Source: Gavia stellata (taxonomy: Eukaryota; Chordata; Aves; Gaviiformes; Gaviidae). From it: a stretch of DNA of 64,000 nucleotides. The DNA is taken from the NCBI RefSeq assembly GCF_030936135.1, contig NC_082598.1, positions 27,274,687 through 27,338,686 on the forward strand, written 5' to 3'. The notes under the pieces were generated by a model. It had not been told where the DNA came from. It searched no databases and saw nothing but the letters and a program-made list of their open reading frames with translations. Made by a program: the position numbers and the translations under genes. This document shows positions 22,801 through 36,407 of the stretch, one piece after another. Position 1 is the first letter of the stretch; the number at the start of each line of letters is the position of its first letter.

Positions 22801-24167
22801 TGTTTCACGTAACTGAACTTTTCAGAAATGTACCACTGTCCTTTAGTGGGAGCTTTCAGAACATGCTTGTGTAACTAAAACTACACTTTGGGAGAAGAAA
22901 GTCTGGTAAATGGTTGCAGAACAATTAAAAGAAAGATATCCTTATTTTTAGTTTCCAGGCCTATCTGAGGCTAAATCTATACATGAACAGGCACTTACGA
23001 ACTTGTGTAATGTTGACAGAAAAAAATCTGTCGATGATCTTAAACATGTTCATTACCTCCTTTAGTTAAATTCATAAGTCAGGTTAATTATAATTGAAAT
23101 AGAGCCTTATTGATTTTGTTTGAAAGTTGATCAAGCCAATACTATTGCTTTAAACTTTTGAAACCATAAATATTTCTGTGAGGATTTGCTCAGGTCAGCG
23201 CTTTCTCAGAACTTTTCTTATGACAAGTGTTGCACAGTGTAAGATTTTGTGAACATACTTTCCAGTCTGATCACTACCCAATTTGAAAATGGTTTGCTAA
23301 AGTACCAAGGAAGTGGCTTTGGCTGCCATGGTATGCAAAGACAGGTCTAAGAATCATAAACTTAATTGCTTCCTATTCCCTACTATTTTGTAAGAAATCA
23401 GTTGTTCCATCTTAGTACGTGTATTTTTTTAACAAAAAAAAACCTGTGAAGGTGCTTTACTACTTTAGTATCTAAAAATAATTTAAGTTGTGCAATACTA
23501 AAACTAACTTTCAATAGAATTAGTTTATCCAAGATTTTCTGCTGGTGTTTAAGTAGTTTTAAGGGAAACTGGTATTGTGGGTTTTATTTCTCATGTCTGT
23601 CTTTTAATAGTTACTTCTAGAGTGCAGGGTTCTTGCATTCTGGCAAGAAGCAGTGCAAACACACAGTTATGCTACTACTGACTATTACCAACTCCTTACG
23701 CTAGTTCTAATAAAACATTCCTCTCTCTTTTTTTAATAGTGTCTTTTTTATAGTGTTCTTTTTTTTCTGCTTGGAGGTGGAATTTTTCTGCTGTCTTTAT
23801 ATCTGTCATCAGCTGGAAGTTGCTGAACTAAAGTTAATTAAAATTTTAATGTTTAAAGGACAAGAATTCTGAAGCTCTTGCAAGATGCTTCAACACTGAC
23901 TTGATCTAAAGAACTTGCTAACTAGAGTGTGTGGGGGGTGTTGAGAAAAGAAGTGAATAAAAAAAGATAGATTTAGATGATACTTCTGTAAAATGCTGCA
24001 GGATTTTAATACTCTCTTTAAATCTGTTTTTTTTCAGGACTCTCTTCACTGAGCTGAGGATTGTTGTTGAACACTTAATAATGAAGCCCTCGTGCCCTGT
24101 TTTTGTAAGAAGACTATGCCTCAGCAGCATTTCCTTTATAAGCAGATTGGCACCAACTGTTGCATAG
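16755..24167 (+). CDS. TMEM33: TMEM33, transmembrane protein 33 (Pom33 family), complete
   Basis: Coding exons are 16755-16811, 17971-18065, 18501-18688, 19634-19701, 20486-20619, 22544-22627 and 24038-24167. They total 756 bases and encode 251 residues plus TAG; every intron is GT-AG and the frame is continuous. The human protein has 247 residues and, from memory, is near-identical over most of its length. The protein is a multi-pass ER and nuclear-envelope membrane protein of the Pom33/TMEM33 family, known to bind reticulons and to influence ER tubule shape and the unfolded-protein response. Hydrophobic segments lie at about residues 27-51, 95-130 and 157-182. The N-terminus (residues 10-19) is Gly-rich and slightly longer than in human. 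The ATG lies in a strong Kozak context (GCGGCCATGG). It is followed about 12.5 kb downstream by SLC30A9 on the same strand. Confidence 0.96.
17971..18065 (+). CDS. TMEM33: TMEM33 coding exon 2
   Basis: This exon encodes residues 20-50 and the first two bases of codon 51, starting QFLMANKLDTAMW. It contains the first hydrophobic helix (FTVYCSALFVLPLL). The acceptor is TCTAATGTAG and the donor is GG|GTATGT. Confidence 0.95.
18501..18688 (+). CDS. TMEM33: TMEM33 coding exon 3
   Basis: This is the largest exon, covering residues 51-113. It starts (G)LHEAASFYQRALLANAL and ends NSYPVT with one base of the next codon. The acceptor is GATGATTTGCAG and the donor is ACAA|GTATCC. The residue sequence as I recall it is essentially identical to human here. 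Confidence 0.96.
19634..19701 (+). CDS. TMEM33: TMEM33 coding exon 4
   Basis: Residues 114-136: MSIFPVLLFSLLHAATYTKK then VLD. The acceptor is TTGCTTGCTTCAG and the donor is GAT|GTAAGT, phase 0. Confidence 0.95.
20486..20619 (+). CDS. TMEM33: TMEM33 coding exon 5
   Basis: Residues 137-180 plus two bases of codon 181. It contains the conserved ANQQNILKFIACNEIF stretch and the hydrophobic segment LMPATVFMLF. The acceptor is TTCTTTAAAG and the donor is CAG|GTAAGA. Confidence 0.95.
22544..22627 (+). CDS. TMEM33: TMEM33 coding exon 6
   Basis: Residues 181-208 plus two bases of codon 209: (S)GQGSLLQPFIYYRFLTLRY then SSRRNPYC. The acceptor is TATTCTTTTTCAG and the donor is TCG|GTAAGC. Confidence 0.95.
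24038..24167 (+). CDS. TMEM33: TMEM33 coding exon 7, terminal
   Basis: Residues 209-251, starting RTLFTELRIVVEHLIMKPSC and ending SRLAPTVA before TAG. Human ends in TVP, so the final residue differs. The acceptor is GTTTTTTTTCAG. Confidence 0.95.
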
Positions 24168-25817
24168 CCAAATTTCAGGCACTTGGGTTTTGTGAACATT
24201 ATAAGCAGCTGGCACTTCTGCTGATGATTATAAATTCCTGGTTTTACACTGATCTCACTCCAGGCTGTATAAAAATGTGTATATGCTTTTCTTGGAGATA
24301 ATATGAAATTTAGCATATCAAAAGCAAGTCATGGAAACGTAAAATTACTGTGCTGTATTGCTAATTTGTCAAAAAAAGTAGCTGCGTCCTATCCAAAACA
24401 TGCCCAGTCATACAGAATTGTTTTTTTAGGGATCAAGGATTGTTTGAGGTTGATTAAAGCTTTAAGAAGTCTGTGCTCGGTACGTTTATGTTAGTTGGAA
24501 CTACAGCTACTGTAGGATGTCTCCAGTGGATAGCAGTTGGTACACATACCTATGCAGTACACTTTAGACAGTATTCTTCTGCTTACTAAATGTATCTGTA
24601 GAACCATTTTGTCTAAATTACTACACTCAGTGTAAGAATATGACCCACTCTGAATTTAACAAAAGGGATTAAAATCTATCAAGCTGGCATAGGTAGCACC
24701 TTTTCTGAAGGAAAGGTTATTTTTATTAATATTACTTAAAAAGAACTCTTCCAAGTTTCTACCTTGTGACATAGTCTTACGTTGTTGGAAGAAATCTCAA
24801 GACTCTGATCACGGAAAACTCTGCAGTTACCTTGTCATAAGATGATGTTTTACCAAGCCAAATTGCTGACCTGGAGACTTTTCAGACAAAGATGCAATGC
24901 TTAAACTTCTAACCATCTCTTAAGTGAACTAATCAATGTAAATGAAGTAACTTTTGCAGAATCACTGCAGATTTGTTCTTGTGTCCACACAAATGTGAGA
25001 CTGCGGTAATTCAAGCATGTCAGCTTTTTAGAAAATTAATCTGTAGCTAGCTCTATATAAATTGTTCTTCCAGTTTCTGAGCCTCTCATTGTGATGGGAA
25101 ATTTGCATAAAGGATTGCACCTGTTTAGGCAGCTTCTGAAACAAATGTGTGTAGGATTCTTTGGCGTAAATCCATCTGATGACTGATCTGAAGCCAGTGT
25201 CATGACTACAGAAGTGAATATTAAATTGAGTGCTGATGATGTATTCACCCTGCAGCTGAAAGGTAGGTCATGGAAAAACAATATTGTCTGTCTGAACACA
25301 ACTTCTTTCCATAAATTCAAGGCAAAAATATTTGCCTAATCTTCTGTAGCTAATGTTAATATTCTAATTGCATAAAATTAAAGGGGTTTCATTGGCCTTT
25401 TGTAAACTTCTGTAGCACTGTACTTCACTGTTCTTCCTTGGTCAGAGAAATCTTATGTGAAACACTTTTGAAAACAGTCTTGGAGCGAAGTATTTTCCTG
25501 TAACTATTGTTATCTTGTGATGTGGATATCATTCAGACTTTCCACTTGTATTAGTTTGTTAGATCAGAGCCATGTATTTATACTTACTCCACTTTTTGCT
25601 CAACCTCTTGATACTGATGAACCAATTGATAATTGAATACAATACTCTTTGACTACTTGTCTTGCTCTCTGAACGTGATTAGCTATTTATAGAACACTTG
25701 CAAGCTGCAGAAGCAACTACATGCAGTAATGCTCTACAGCTGCTAAAGATTTGCAACGAGATTCACTATGTATATCCTGTAATTTAAGGATTTTATGAAA
25801 ACTAAAATTTCTACTGC

Positions 25818-25823
25818 AATAAA
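25818..25823 (+). terminator. TMEM33: Candidate proximal TMEM33 poly(A) signal
   Basis: AATAAA, 1.65 kb after the stop codon, is the first canonical hexamer I noticed downstream of the CDS. The GT-rich downstream element is weak (GTGTTAAATGTAATTTG). Confidence 0.3.
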
Positions 25824-27363
25824 AGGAGTGTTAAATGTAATTTGCTAGGCTCTTCAAGCGTATTTTCTCTCTAACAGAGCATACTGATGCTTGAACCTGG
25901 AAGTTGAGCAGAATGCTGTCCTGTGTGTATGTGTGCATGTTCTTATATTCCCACTGCTGCCTCTGAATTGGGACATAATGTCATGTGCATTTCTAAGTTA
26001 TTTTATAGGGAATTTTTGCCTTCTAAAGTGCAAAAATTTATGACCCTTTCCTTCAAAATTTAACCCAAGAATAAGCACTGCAACAATTATATCTAATCAG
26101 AGCAGAAATCTAGACCTACTTCTCACCATTTGAATTCTTCAGTGCTGTTCTAGACCCTCTTTCGTGTTACGTGGTATATTTTTAGAGTGGTGACATCAGA
26201 CTCTCTTCAGCTCTTTGCACCACTGTCATTTAAAAAATTGATTCGGTCATGGAAGTTGGCCCACCATACTGGGAGTGGAAGGCAAATAAATACTTCCGTA
26301 ACTAGTGTAAGCAAAATAACATGTTACTTCTGAGCAAATTTTTGTGGTCTGAGACTGCTGTTACGGGTGCAGTCTACTGTTCCTGTAATTGTATGCTGGC
26401 ATTAAATTAGAGAATAGTCTAAATTGGATCTGATGTATTGCAACTGTAACTGAAGTATGCTAAGGCTTGAGATTCAACTCTATGAATGGACGAGGAAGAT
26501 TAAAAGGAATAAATGAATGAGATTTCAATAATTAGAGCGTTGAAAGACAGTGTTACAGAGTAAGGCTTATATGTGGATACCGAATTTTTTGTTGACTCTA
26601 TTAAGGCTTAAAAATGGATCAAGAGGAGGAAGATTTTTCATAAATGGGATTTTGACTTGATTTGGCTAGTAGTATATTCTTGGCTTTGCAAGGAGTTGCT
26701 TGATGAGTGAGGCCTGGATTTTACTTGTGGCCCGATAAAACTTATCTCTCTGATGTGCCAAGAAAACATGGAATGATGGGGTAAGAATAACTTCCAAGCA
26801 AAATAGATAGGGCAACTGACCTGCACTCTGCATCAACTTCGATTTTTACTGTAGCCCTTAGGCTGCCTAAATGATAACACTGAGTTTACTCAATGCTGGC
26901 AAAAACATTCTGTCCTTGTGCCTGCTTCCTTACCACGGTTCGTGACTGTTTCTATACTAATGATTAAATTAAACACATGAAATGCTGCTTGTGTCCTGAT
27001 AGCCTGAGATTTTTCTGGTGAAAAGAACTGTATGTTCATGCTGCTGTGCTGTCAACAGCTAGCTGTGATGCAGAGGCTGTAACAGAAGTCTGTGGTGGTA
27101 GAGAAATTTTGCAACTGACCATAAAATGCCTGCCAACCCGAACTGTGAAGCAGAGGAGCTTTTGTCCTACTGAAAGGCTGTCTACCTAATCTGGTAATGG
27201 TTTCCGCTGGTATAAATCACACTGGTCATTGTTTTTACCGTCTTAGCTTTCATAAGTTAAAGTGCTGTTGCATAAATTCTGTGGGTAGACCTACCCCTTG
27301 CTGTGCACAAACTTGCTGTAGAAGTGACGCTCCAGTGTGAGACTTGTCTCTCACCTGTAGATA

Positions 27364-27369
27364 AATAAA
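27364..27369 (+). terminator. TMEM33: Candidate alternative TMEM33 poly(A) signal
   Basis: AATAAA is followed 18-32 bases later by a GT-rich stretch (GGTCTGGTCTGTTGG), a reasonable cleavage context. It would give a 3' UTR of about 3.2 kb. Confidence 0.3.
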
Positions 27370-29047
27370 GCATCAGGACCCGCTAGGTCTGGTCTGTTGG
27401 AGTAGCTAATGCCAGTTGGGATGTCTTACACACAAAGTAATTCACAAATGCATCTATCCTTTCCTTCCTTGTCTCTTATTTGATTTTATACTTTTATTGT
27501 AATTTTTGTGCTGTCAGGTTTATGTTTTGCTCCCTTCCTTGATGGATGTTCAAGGGGAGCAATATCCATTAATATTTTAAGTTACATGTTTCAAGGATTT
27601 TTTTATTATAATGATGAGCCACTATTTGTTCCAACAGTTTTTGAGCTGCTAACTGTATATGTGATAGTACTGTCCAAACAAATAACATAAGTGGTTATTT
27701 TGTACAGTCTGTGTTAGACGTTTTTACCATTGGGTGCCTGTATAGCAACATTTGCTGTACAGATCCCTTGTTAATTAACGAAGTACAGTTCTTGCCCATT
27801 TTACAGACAGGAACTGTGTCGTGGAAGGAAAGAGCACTTGTCTGAGGTGATGTTAAGAGCTCTGTCAGAGCAGGAAGTAGGAAAAAAGAATTGGATAAGA
27901 GTCCAGGGGGAACTGTTACTTGTTTCTATACCACATATGACTTTTTGGGCCTGTTTCCAAAACAATACTAACTGCTGCTTAGACAGTTTCAAAAATACTA
28001 TACCTTATGGTGCTCAGATTAAGGGTAGCAAAGACCATTGATCTAGAACAGCATGTTCTTTTAAGGTGATGTCAAAAACTGATTCTCATGTGCAAGAGCT
28101 AGGTATGGCCCCTAGTATCCTCATCTTTCTGGTGAGGAAAAATAACACAATAGAATAAGATCGCGAGCACTTACATGCTAGATGTTAGTAGGGTATGCTG
28201 ATCTGTTGTAATTGTCTATAACTTTTAATTGCTGCAGTGCAAATATTTGTGGTTAAACTATACTGAAATTGGTTAGTGTGTATTTGTACTGTAACTTTTA
28301 ATGTGCTGTAAGTTTCTTAAAATCCCAGGAAGAGTCAAGCCTTGCTGTTTTAAATCGCCTTTTAAGGATAGAACCTTAAGTAAGCCTTTATTTCAAAGAT
28401 GTGTTATCAGTATGGATAATGTAATTGAATTTAATCTTAAATGTGGATTCAAAAATATCTTTTTCATAAAATGTCAGCGTTACTTATTAACTTCTCCGCA
28501 GAAGCTAGCTCTGTGATAATACCAGATATTGTGCAGGTAAGGGAGTTTCATTGCTTAGTTCTGTGCCATCCAGATGGTACAAACTTCTAAAATGAATTGA
28601 AAAATTCATCTTCTACTTGTATTCAAGGACTCAGGCGCAAAATGCTAATGTAAGGGCTCAGAGGGGAAATATAGTTCTCCTGCATATTTGAGAAAATGTG
28701 AAGCCCTTTCAAGAAAATCTAATAAACATAATAATAGCAGGCTGCTGACACTAAGGAAAAAGCACCTCATTCACTCTTTATTTTATGCAGCAAGTTACTG
28801 GTCCCTACTGATTTTCAAATTGGATCACTGCGGTAAATTATCCATGCCAGTACCTGTGAAAGAAGGCACTGGGATCCATATTTGTTTAGTGCTGTGCTTA
28901 AATCGGCAAGAATGATAAATTTGATGGTATGAAATTGGAAATATCAAGGGCTTTTCTCAGTGAACGAGCAAGTATCTCCATTTGTAATTTATTGTGACCC
29001 TTTTTCACTGTATGTGCTTTGTATGGCAGATATTTATTTTGAAACAA

Positions 29048-29053
29048 ATTAAA
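29048..29053 (+). terminator. TMEM33: Candidate distal TMEM33 poly(A) signal
   Basis: ATTAAA is followed by a T/GT-rich region (TTGTTTTCTGTGTTG, then GGTTTTGTTGATG). It would give a 3' UTR of about 4.9 kb. Confidence 0.25.
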
Positions 29054-32000
29054 TTGTTTTCTGTGTTGATACAGCTATGGTTTTGTTGATGTTCTTGAAA
29101 TCAAATTGTAGAGTTTTTTCTGGATTTAAAATACTACTAACATTATGTTGCAAAACAGAACTTTAATTTCAAATCTCTGAGTTTGAGTTAGTGACTGACA
29201 GGTTTCCATGTTAAATGCTATAGGTGCGTGTTGTGGTTTTTTGTTTTGTGTTTTTTGCATGTTTAGTGCAGGATACAGTGAGCTACTGCAGCTTCTCATT
29301 TGTTTTTTCTAGAGAAAAAGGAAGATAAAGCTGTGTATCATAAACTAAAAGAGCTGATCCCTGTCTTTAAGTCATTGGAGCTATTCTCCTTTACACCTGG
29401 CATACGTAACACCAAGTCCTGTAAAAAATATCTACTTACGTGCTCGGTTTATCCCTATATTTTCAGTGCAGGTGTTAATAGAGAAAGCTGACTGTACACC
29501 TGTGTTTTGGCAGGAGTCCTGTCCCTTTAATCTTAAAATAGGTTACTTTGTGACTGCTTACATCCCACTACCTAAATAAGTGCCACTGCTGAACTGAAAA
29601 TGAGTCATAGCTAGCACTTGAGTACTTGGAATTTATATCATATAATAATAATTTCTGGGTTAGGCTTAGCTCATTTGTGATGGCATGTTAAATAGCTGAC
29701 TTCTGTTCAACCCCAGTGCCAACCAGATGGGCTTTATTTTACCACAGCTGGCTACCACCATACAGCTGCGGTTTTGCAGAAGCAATAATGTGGGTTGTAT
29801 TCTGAGGAGCCATGAAAGACACCACTCTTAAAAGAAAGCGATAGTTAATTTGGGATCGTCTCCCTTTCTTCCGGTTTCCATGTGCCTGACCATGATACCT
29901 TGCTTGTGAGGCGAGTGAAGTGTTGCAGCAGTCGAGACTCCTGCCTGGGGTGAGGAAACTGGTTTCCTTGAGAACGTGTGGATCATGATATTTTCATTTG
30001 CTCTGTGTGTTCCTATGAATGTTCACTCATGCACCTCTGCCAATGTGAAGAGCAAGAGTATGTTGGATGAAGATGCTGCATCAGTTGGTTGAGAGATTTC
30101 ACAGGAAAATAAAGCTGGAAATCAGAAATTATAAAGCTGCAGGGCTAGATTATCTGCAAGGGTTAAAGCAATGTCAACTATAGTTTTCACAAAGGTAGAA
30201 ATGTAACAGGAAGAAGAATGGGGAAAAAAATAGTGAGAAGGCAGAAGAGTTCAGCTCTGTGATTAAAAAGAGGTATGGAAATCCTACTCTGTTGCTTTCA
30301 CAAACTCAAATTCACCATTCATGGTTTCAAGCTGTCAGTATCCTCTGGATAGTACTTAAGTTTTCTAGCTGTAAATTATTTCTAATTTAGTCTCTATTAA
30401 AATACTGTTGGAATAGCATGTTCAGATGCTGCCACACTGTACAAGAGCTGACAAGCTTGGTTTACTTAAAACGGAAAATAGCTGCAGTGGAATTATGTCG
30501 TCTTGTCCATTATGTCTGAAGCTCCTGTAGTGGAAAAGTAGAGAAATAAACACTTACTATGGTCTATATTGCTACTGGGCTTCTTGGCTTTTTTCAATGC
30601 TTTTCTTTCCATGTTGCTTTGCTACGTTCTTATATTGGCAATCTAGGGGAAAGTATCATATGTGCATGGGGTTTTGTCCTGATGTATGTTTGCTTCTGTG
30701 TGCAAAGACACATATAAAACATGATATTTGTAACTTAACATTTTAACACTTCTGGATTTAATTTTTTCAGTCTAGAAAATCTGACCAAACAGTGTTTTGA
30801 GATAACAATGTCTATTGCCTATTATAATCCCTTTCCACATACTTTCTGCTATAGCAACTTCAATTAGGTTCTGACTAAAGCACCACAAAAATCATTGTGA
30901 ATCCTTTCAGAGATAAACTTTAAATCAAAGCCATTATTAGCAAGTCTTTTTGTAATGGCAGATGGAAATCCGAAGTTGACTTTCTGAATGTGTCCATTGG
31001 CATTTTGTCAGTTGTGTAACTGTATAATGTAGAGAAATACTGAAACCTTAGAAACTACAGTTATAGCATCAAGCATTAGTTCAGTGTGCATTTGAGCATC
31101 CAGTGGTTCTATTCACATTTTTAATTGTCTCAACTTTTTTTAACATCACTCTGGGGCAGAGGTAAGCAAGACGTTTGGTTGCATCAATGTATATGTGCTA
31201 TGGATTGATGGTATGTATGTATAATTACAGCAGCAAGGAAATGACTAAAAACACATGATATTTTGAGGGGCTTTTGCCATTTGGGTATGTTAATACTTTT
31301 TATGATTAAAAAGCCTCTTCCAGCCCTTTGCCAGCCTTCTCTCTTTGCAGACAGTTACACATTTGCAAGGGAAATAGTTCTTAAAAAAAGATTCTTGTGC
31401 TGCATAGGTGCTTCTAATATCCTGCCTTTATACGCTTCAGAAGTACTAGTCAAGCTTACTTCACATTCTTGTAATTTTTTTTTCTTACAAGTGAAAGAAT
31501 CAAGCTGCTTTTAAGCTGGTCCTTGATTTGCTCATGTAAGAGACTGTAGGACAGGTGGAGTAGCAGGAGACAGGCCTGATGATGCAGGAAGCTTCCTCCA
31601 GTCCTGCGTTCCTATGCGTGTCTGCATATTACTGTAGAGAATAAGAGTAGTTGTTTCAATATATTATGTATTGTGTAACTAGTATTGATTTTAAGAATTT
31701 TCAAGTAGCTTTCTGCTTTAGGATGAAGATAAGTGCTGCTAACATTAAGAGTTCTTTTTCCTTGCTCAAAGGATGGGAATTCTATTTGATGGTATAGTTT
31801 GGTCATTTGAAACTAAATGGAATTCTTCTTCCATGTGGTAATTTTATTCCAACCCACTGACATCTAGTGGCTGGTTTGCAACTATGAGGCAAAACATTTT
31901 AGTAATTTAATGGGCTCCTCATGTGTCTATTGGCTACAGGAGAGCCTTTTTCCTTTTAAATTCCTCAGGAGAATAATGTCTCTTCATGACTTACTGTACT

Positions 32001-35000
32001 CGGCTTCGCAAGTATCTATCTGCCTTATGCATTAGAAGGGAGATCAAAAGAAAAACAGATTTATGGTTAAGGTTTCTTTAAAGAAGTAATTACTCACCAG
32101 CCCAAATGTTTGTTGTGATTGTTGGGAAGCTATAAGATCCTATGATCTGTGAGAGCATCCCATAATAAAGATCTTAAAACATTTATTGTCAAATCCTTGC
32201 AGTCATAAAACATGGTAATTGTATTAGCAGACTCCTGATTCCTGTTTGCTTAGGATGTTGCTGCTTTACAGTTGAAGTCTTTCCTACATGTGTGGGTGTG
32301 GGATTATTGGTTCAGGAACAGTCATATTTTCATCTTTTTTCCTGCATAGCCATGAAGTGCACATTTCTGGATATATGTTGTATGAATCTTCCATAATTTG
32401 ATTGTAGCTGCAAATGTCCCAGTATAACTCCCATTGATTTTTGTTGAGATAGGCAAGAAACTCTCCCAGTGAGACAGTGAATTCTTTAAAAGTGTAATGC
32501 CTCCCTTTAGGAAAAACGGAGTATTGGGTAGCTAAAACGAGTGCCTGCATTGGCATGTTAAATCAGAGCCTGGGTTTTTTTAAGTGACTCCCCTGATTAT
32601 TCTCATTTACCATGAAACCAAACTGGAACATCTGCTCTAGGCTCACTCCTAATGGGCTTTAGTCTCTCCCAGGGACACAGGGCCTGACTGGTGTGGGGGC
32701 TGCATTACTGCCAAGTTCTCCCGTGTGTACCAAGTGCACATGGCAATGGAGGGCTTCCAAACCATGGAGACAACACATGGTGTCCAGTGGTCTTCTGAGC
32801 ACTAAATAAAGGGCCAAATGATATCTCTGCCTCCCTGTCTGCTGCCAACCTCTAGCCCTCAAACTTGATCCCATCTTTCTCCTATCCTGATATTCCTTCC
32901 TTTCTTTACCCGTGTTGTCTCCTCTTGTGAAACCCTTTCTCTCTTCTGGAATTCCCTCTCTCTTCTTTACTGTACTCCCTCTTCAACCAGTTCTGCAGTA
33001 CTGATGGCAGCTTAGATCTGGCAAGTGTCACCTGGGTTCCTGAGGAAAGGACGTGGTTGCCAGCCTGTGCTGTGAGAGGACTGCAGGCTGCTCCAGCAGC
33101 AGCAGGAGGTCCCTGGCTGCTGCTGGGGTCAAAAATGCTGGCGGAGCACTGCTGCACGCAGCTCAAGAAACTGGAGATGACTCTGCTGGTGTTCAGATGA
33201 ATGAACTGCGTGTGAATAACACAAAACACTTATCCATGTGCTGGAGATGAAAGATACTTACTTCTAGTTTATGTTGATCTTTGACCCAGTGACCATGAAA
33301 TAACTTTACAGACCTATGTGACTCGGTGGTGGTGTTACGCAGCCTTCTGTAGATTCATCACTTTGTGCTTCAGAAGAGTCGTTCCTGTCGTGCACCCACC
33401 CACCACAAAATATTTTCTTTTTCTGTTGATTTAAATATTTTACCTGAAGAACTTAAAGGCTGTTTTTGATCACTGGACACTTACGTATTCATACTTTTTT
33501 TTGAACTATCAGTATCTATTTGCTTGGTGTTAATATATATGTAGTATTATAAAAGGTACAAAATCAAAACAGTCTTTCCCTTTCAAAAACCTTGCTATGC
33601 TGTATGAAAGACATACAAGGCAGGATGTTACGGGAATCCCAAAGCGTAATTTAAACATTTGAAATCGTTACCTCACTCTTGTTGCTGATCTGGGGACATT
33701 GCAAGTTTCCTCCACTGTATAAACTTGAAATCTTTAATGAATTTCAGATTCAAAAATACTCAGATTGGCTTTATATTACATCATTTTTCATATAAGGAAC
33801 ACTAAAATCCTTTACTGTATATTAGCCTTTATGTATCACAGATTTCTTGCTAGATAGTAACATTGGAGAATTTCATCATGATCTACTGTTGTGGCTTGAG
33901 TAATCCAGTCAGTTACTTATTTCTTTTAAATAAACAGGAACGAGGAAAAAAGTTTCCAAAGGTCTATATTTCAATCCAGTTGCCTGTCTTTACTTAGAAC
34001 TGCTTATAGATCAAGAAACTTTCCAAGCATCTCCATAAAGCAGGTTCTAAATCTTAAGAGGTTGTACCCATGCAGTCCCTGTTCTTCCTGAAGACCTTTA
34101 ATGTGGTAAAGCAACTTAACCTTCTAAGTTTTTACTGATAATATGCTTTATACAACAAGGTTCCAGAGTTTTTGCAAAAGGATGCCTGAGGAAATGACCC
34201 TAATATGGTAGCCAGCCTCCCTCCTCTTATGAGCAATATATCAAGATCTTCACACGATAGGTATATGAGCAACCTCTGTCCCCTAGCCAGAGGTTCAGAT
34301 GGCACAGAAGCCCCTGTACAAGCACGGCATATATAAATAATAATTTTTTAAATCAGGTCAGAGTTTAGCAACTTGAATGTGAATGAGTTTTTTTGGTTTT
34401 TTTCTTTCTTTAAACTGGCTTGATTTAATGAAATATGGGCTTAAAACAGCTGTTGAATGACCATTATTCAGAATTAAACCTTAGGATGCAATTCCAACTC
34501 TATTGAATGAAAATGTTGCCACTCAATGAGAAACATTTATTTGCTACAGCTATATATAGTAGTCTTTGCCATAGGCAGAAAGTTGTTCAATGTAGTTTGG
34601 ATGTGCTGAAATATGTAAATAGTTCCCTGTCATTTAGGGCGTTTCTCCGTTCATTTCTACTGATTGATAACTAATGGTTGTGATGCTCATAAATAAGGAT
34701 TTGAGACTTTTGTCTTAGGATGCTGCAGCTACATGCCATGAGGTATGGTAATTCACTATCAATTGCTTTTATGTACTTGGCTATCCCATGATGAACAGGC
34801 TGTCATTGATGTTCTTTTGCTTGCTCTTTGTCTCCTTCCTCAGGTTTCAGTATTTATCAATAGAAAGGCTTCTGCAGAGCTCTTGATCATGTAAATCCTG
34901 GTTGTCTGCCACACTGGTAGTATCTATTAATCTGTCTACAGTATTATTTTCCTTCCTGTTTTGTATTTCCACCACCACCACCAGACAAGGCAAATTCAGT

Positions 35001-35216
35001 TATTCAGCTACGTAAAAGAATATGAAATAGTTTAATTCCATTTGGTTTTGGATAGGAAATGATAAACCTAAAGAAAAACATTTTTAGAAGTAATGCAACA
35101 GCATCTCTTCTAGAGTATAGCAGAGACTCTTCAGGAATTACAAATGTTTCAAGAATTTCTAGTCTTTCAAATCTCTCTATGTAGGGAAAAGAACGGGAAC
35201 TTTCAACCTCACGTGT

Positions 35217-35253
35217 TGGGGGTTTTTTTTTGTTTTGGTTTTTTTTTTTTTTT
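35217..35253. repeat. G/T-rich low-complexity tract
   Basis: A run of T with interspersed G (GGGGG, then T9, G, TTTT, GG, T15) lies in intergenic DNA. Similar tracts occur in SLC30A9 introns at about 63224-63245 and 63940-63980. Confidence 0.8.
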
Positions 35254-36407
35254 ACTATTAGGCTCCTGCCAAAATAACAATCAGCCAGCAAGAGATATAT
35301 CAGCTGCATGTTAGACCCCAACTAAAATTGGTGAATTGACCCCACCTTTGCTACTTTACAACTTACAGTGAATTTAGCATTTAACTCCATGTCTGTCCAT
35401 CTGGTACTTAATGATACAGCATCTGTTGCAACACTTCTGATTCACCTGGTATGGCTGTGATTGGACTACTGGGAAGATAGATAGGTGTTAATTATTTTAT
35501 GCAAGTATTTTACTTCAATCTGCCTCCATCGGGCTTCTAGGAAAAGTTGTATTGGCAATGCTAATCACTAGCGGGCTGGTAAAGTAGTTATGTGCCAGCA
35601 AACCGTGCTCAAAATCTAATCAGGGATGTTAAAGACAGGCACCTTAATAATTCTCCTCAGCGATCAAATGCTTTGTGGATTATCAGGTACATTAATTATC
35701 CGAATTCCCTGCCAAGCTAACTTCTGGTGAGCTCCCATGTTCCCCACAGTGTGCAAATGAAGACAAGGAAGGCAGAGACGTTTTGTCAGAGTCACGTTAA
35801 CTAACATCAGAGCTCTCCTGGAAAAACTTAAAACTGCCCGAACGCTTTTTTACAAAAAAGGGTGTAATCTGAGGCCAGCGGGACTAACTCCGTGCATGGT
35901 CCTGAGCCAGGCCGTAGGTGGAGGAGCGGAGGAGGTGTCACGGCAGGGCTGGGGTGGGTGCAAGACGGCACGGCGGGATCACCCCCAGGGCGCTCTGCAA
36001 ACACAAACAGGTTTTTATTACATTTTGTTTTATCAGCACTGACCCGGGAAGCACATTTTAGGGGACATCTAACGGTAGGGAAGAGCGTTTTCGCGTAAGA
36101 ATCTTGCCAACAGAGTCAGCATACGCTTTTTGATGTTATCGATAAGAACACTGTTAGGTGTTTTTACCTGCGCTAACAAATTTAGCGTACATACACGCGT
36201 TGCACACACGCGAATCTGTTATCTCTTCGCTACGAGGAGGAGGCGCTCCCGACGCGCGCTTCAGACGCGGGGGGGGAAGCAGGGCCGAGCCGGTTTCAAG
36301 CGCCGGGCCGCCCCGTCCCTCCCGGGGTCGGACGCGGCCCCTCCCCGGGGGCGCGGAGCTGAGGTGGGGCGTCGGGGCGACGCTGCGGCGCGCGCCGGCG
36401 GCCACTC

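Larger units (their letters stand above)
24168..35879 (+). other. TMEM33 3' UTR (end unknown) and intergenic DNA
   Basis: No second gene is recognisable between TMEM33 and SLC30A9. The first part must be the TMEM33 3' UTR, and vertebrate TMEM33 messages carry long 3' UTRs. Candidate poly(A) signals include AATAAA at 25818 and 27364 and ATTAAA at 29048. ORFs such as 33053-33250 and 32284-32556 have no domain or splice context. A T-rich low-complexity tract lies at 35217-35253. DCAF4L1, present here in primates as a retrogene, is not seen, as expected. Confidence 0.6.
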
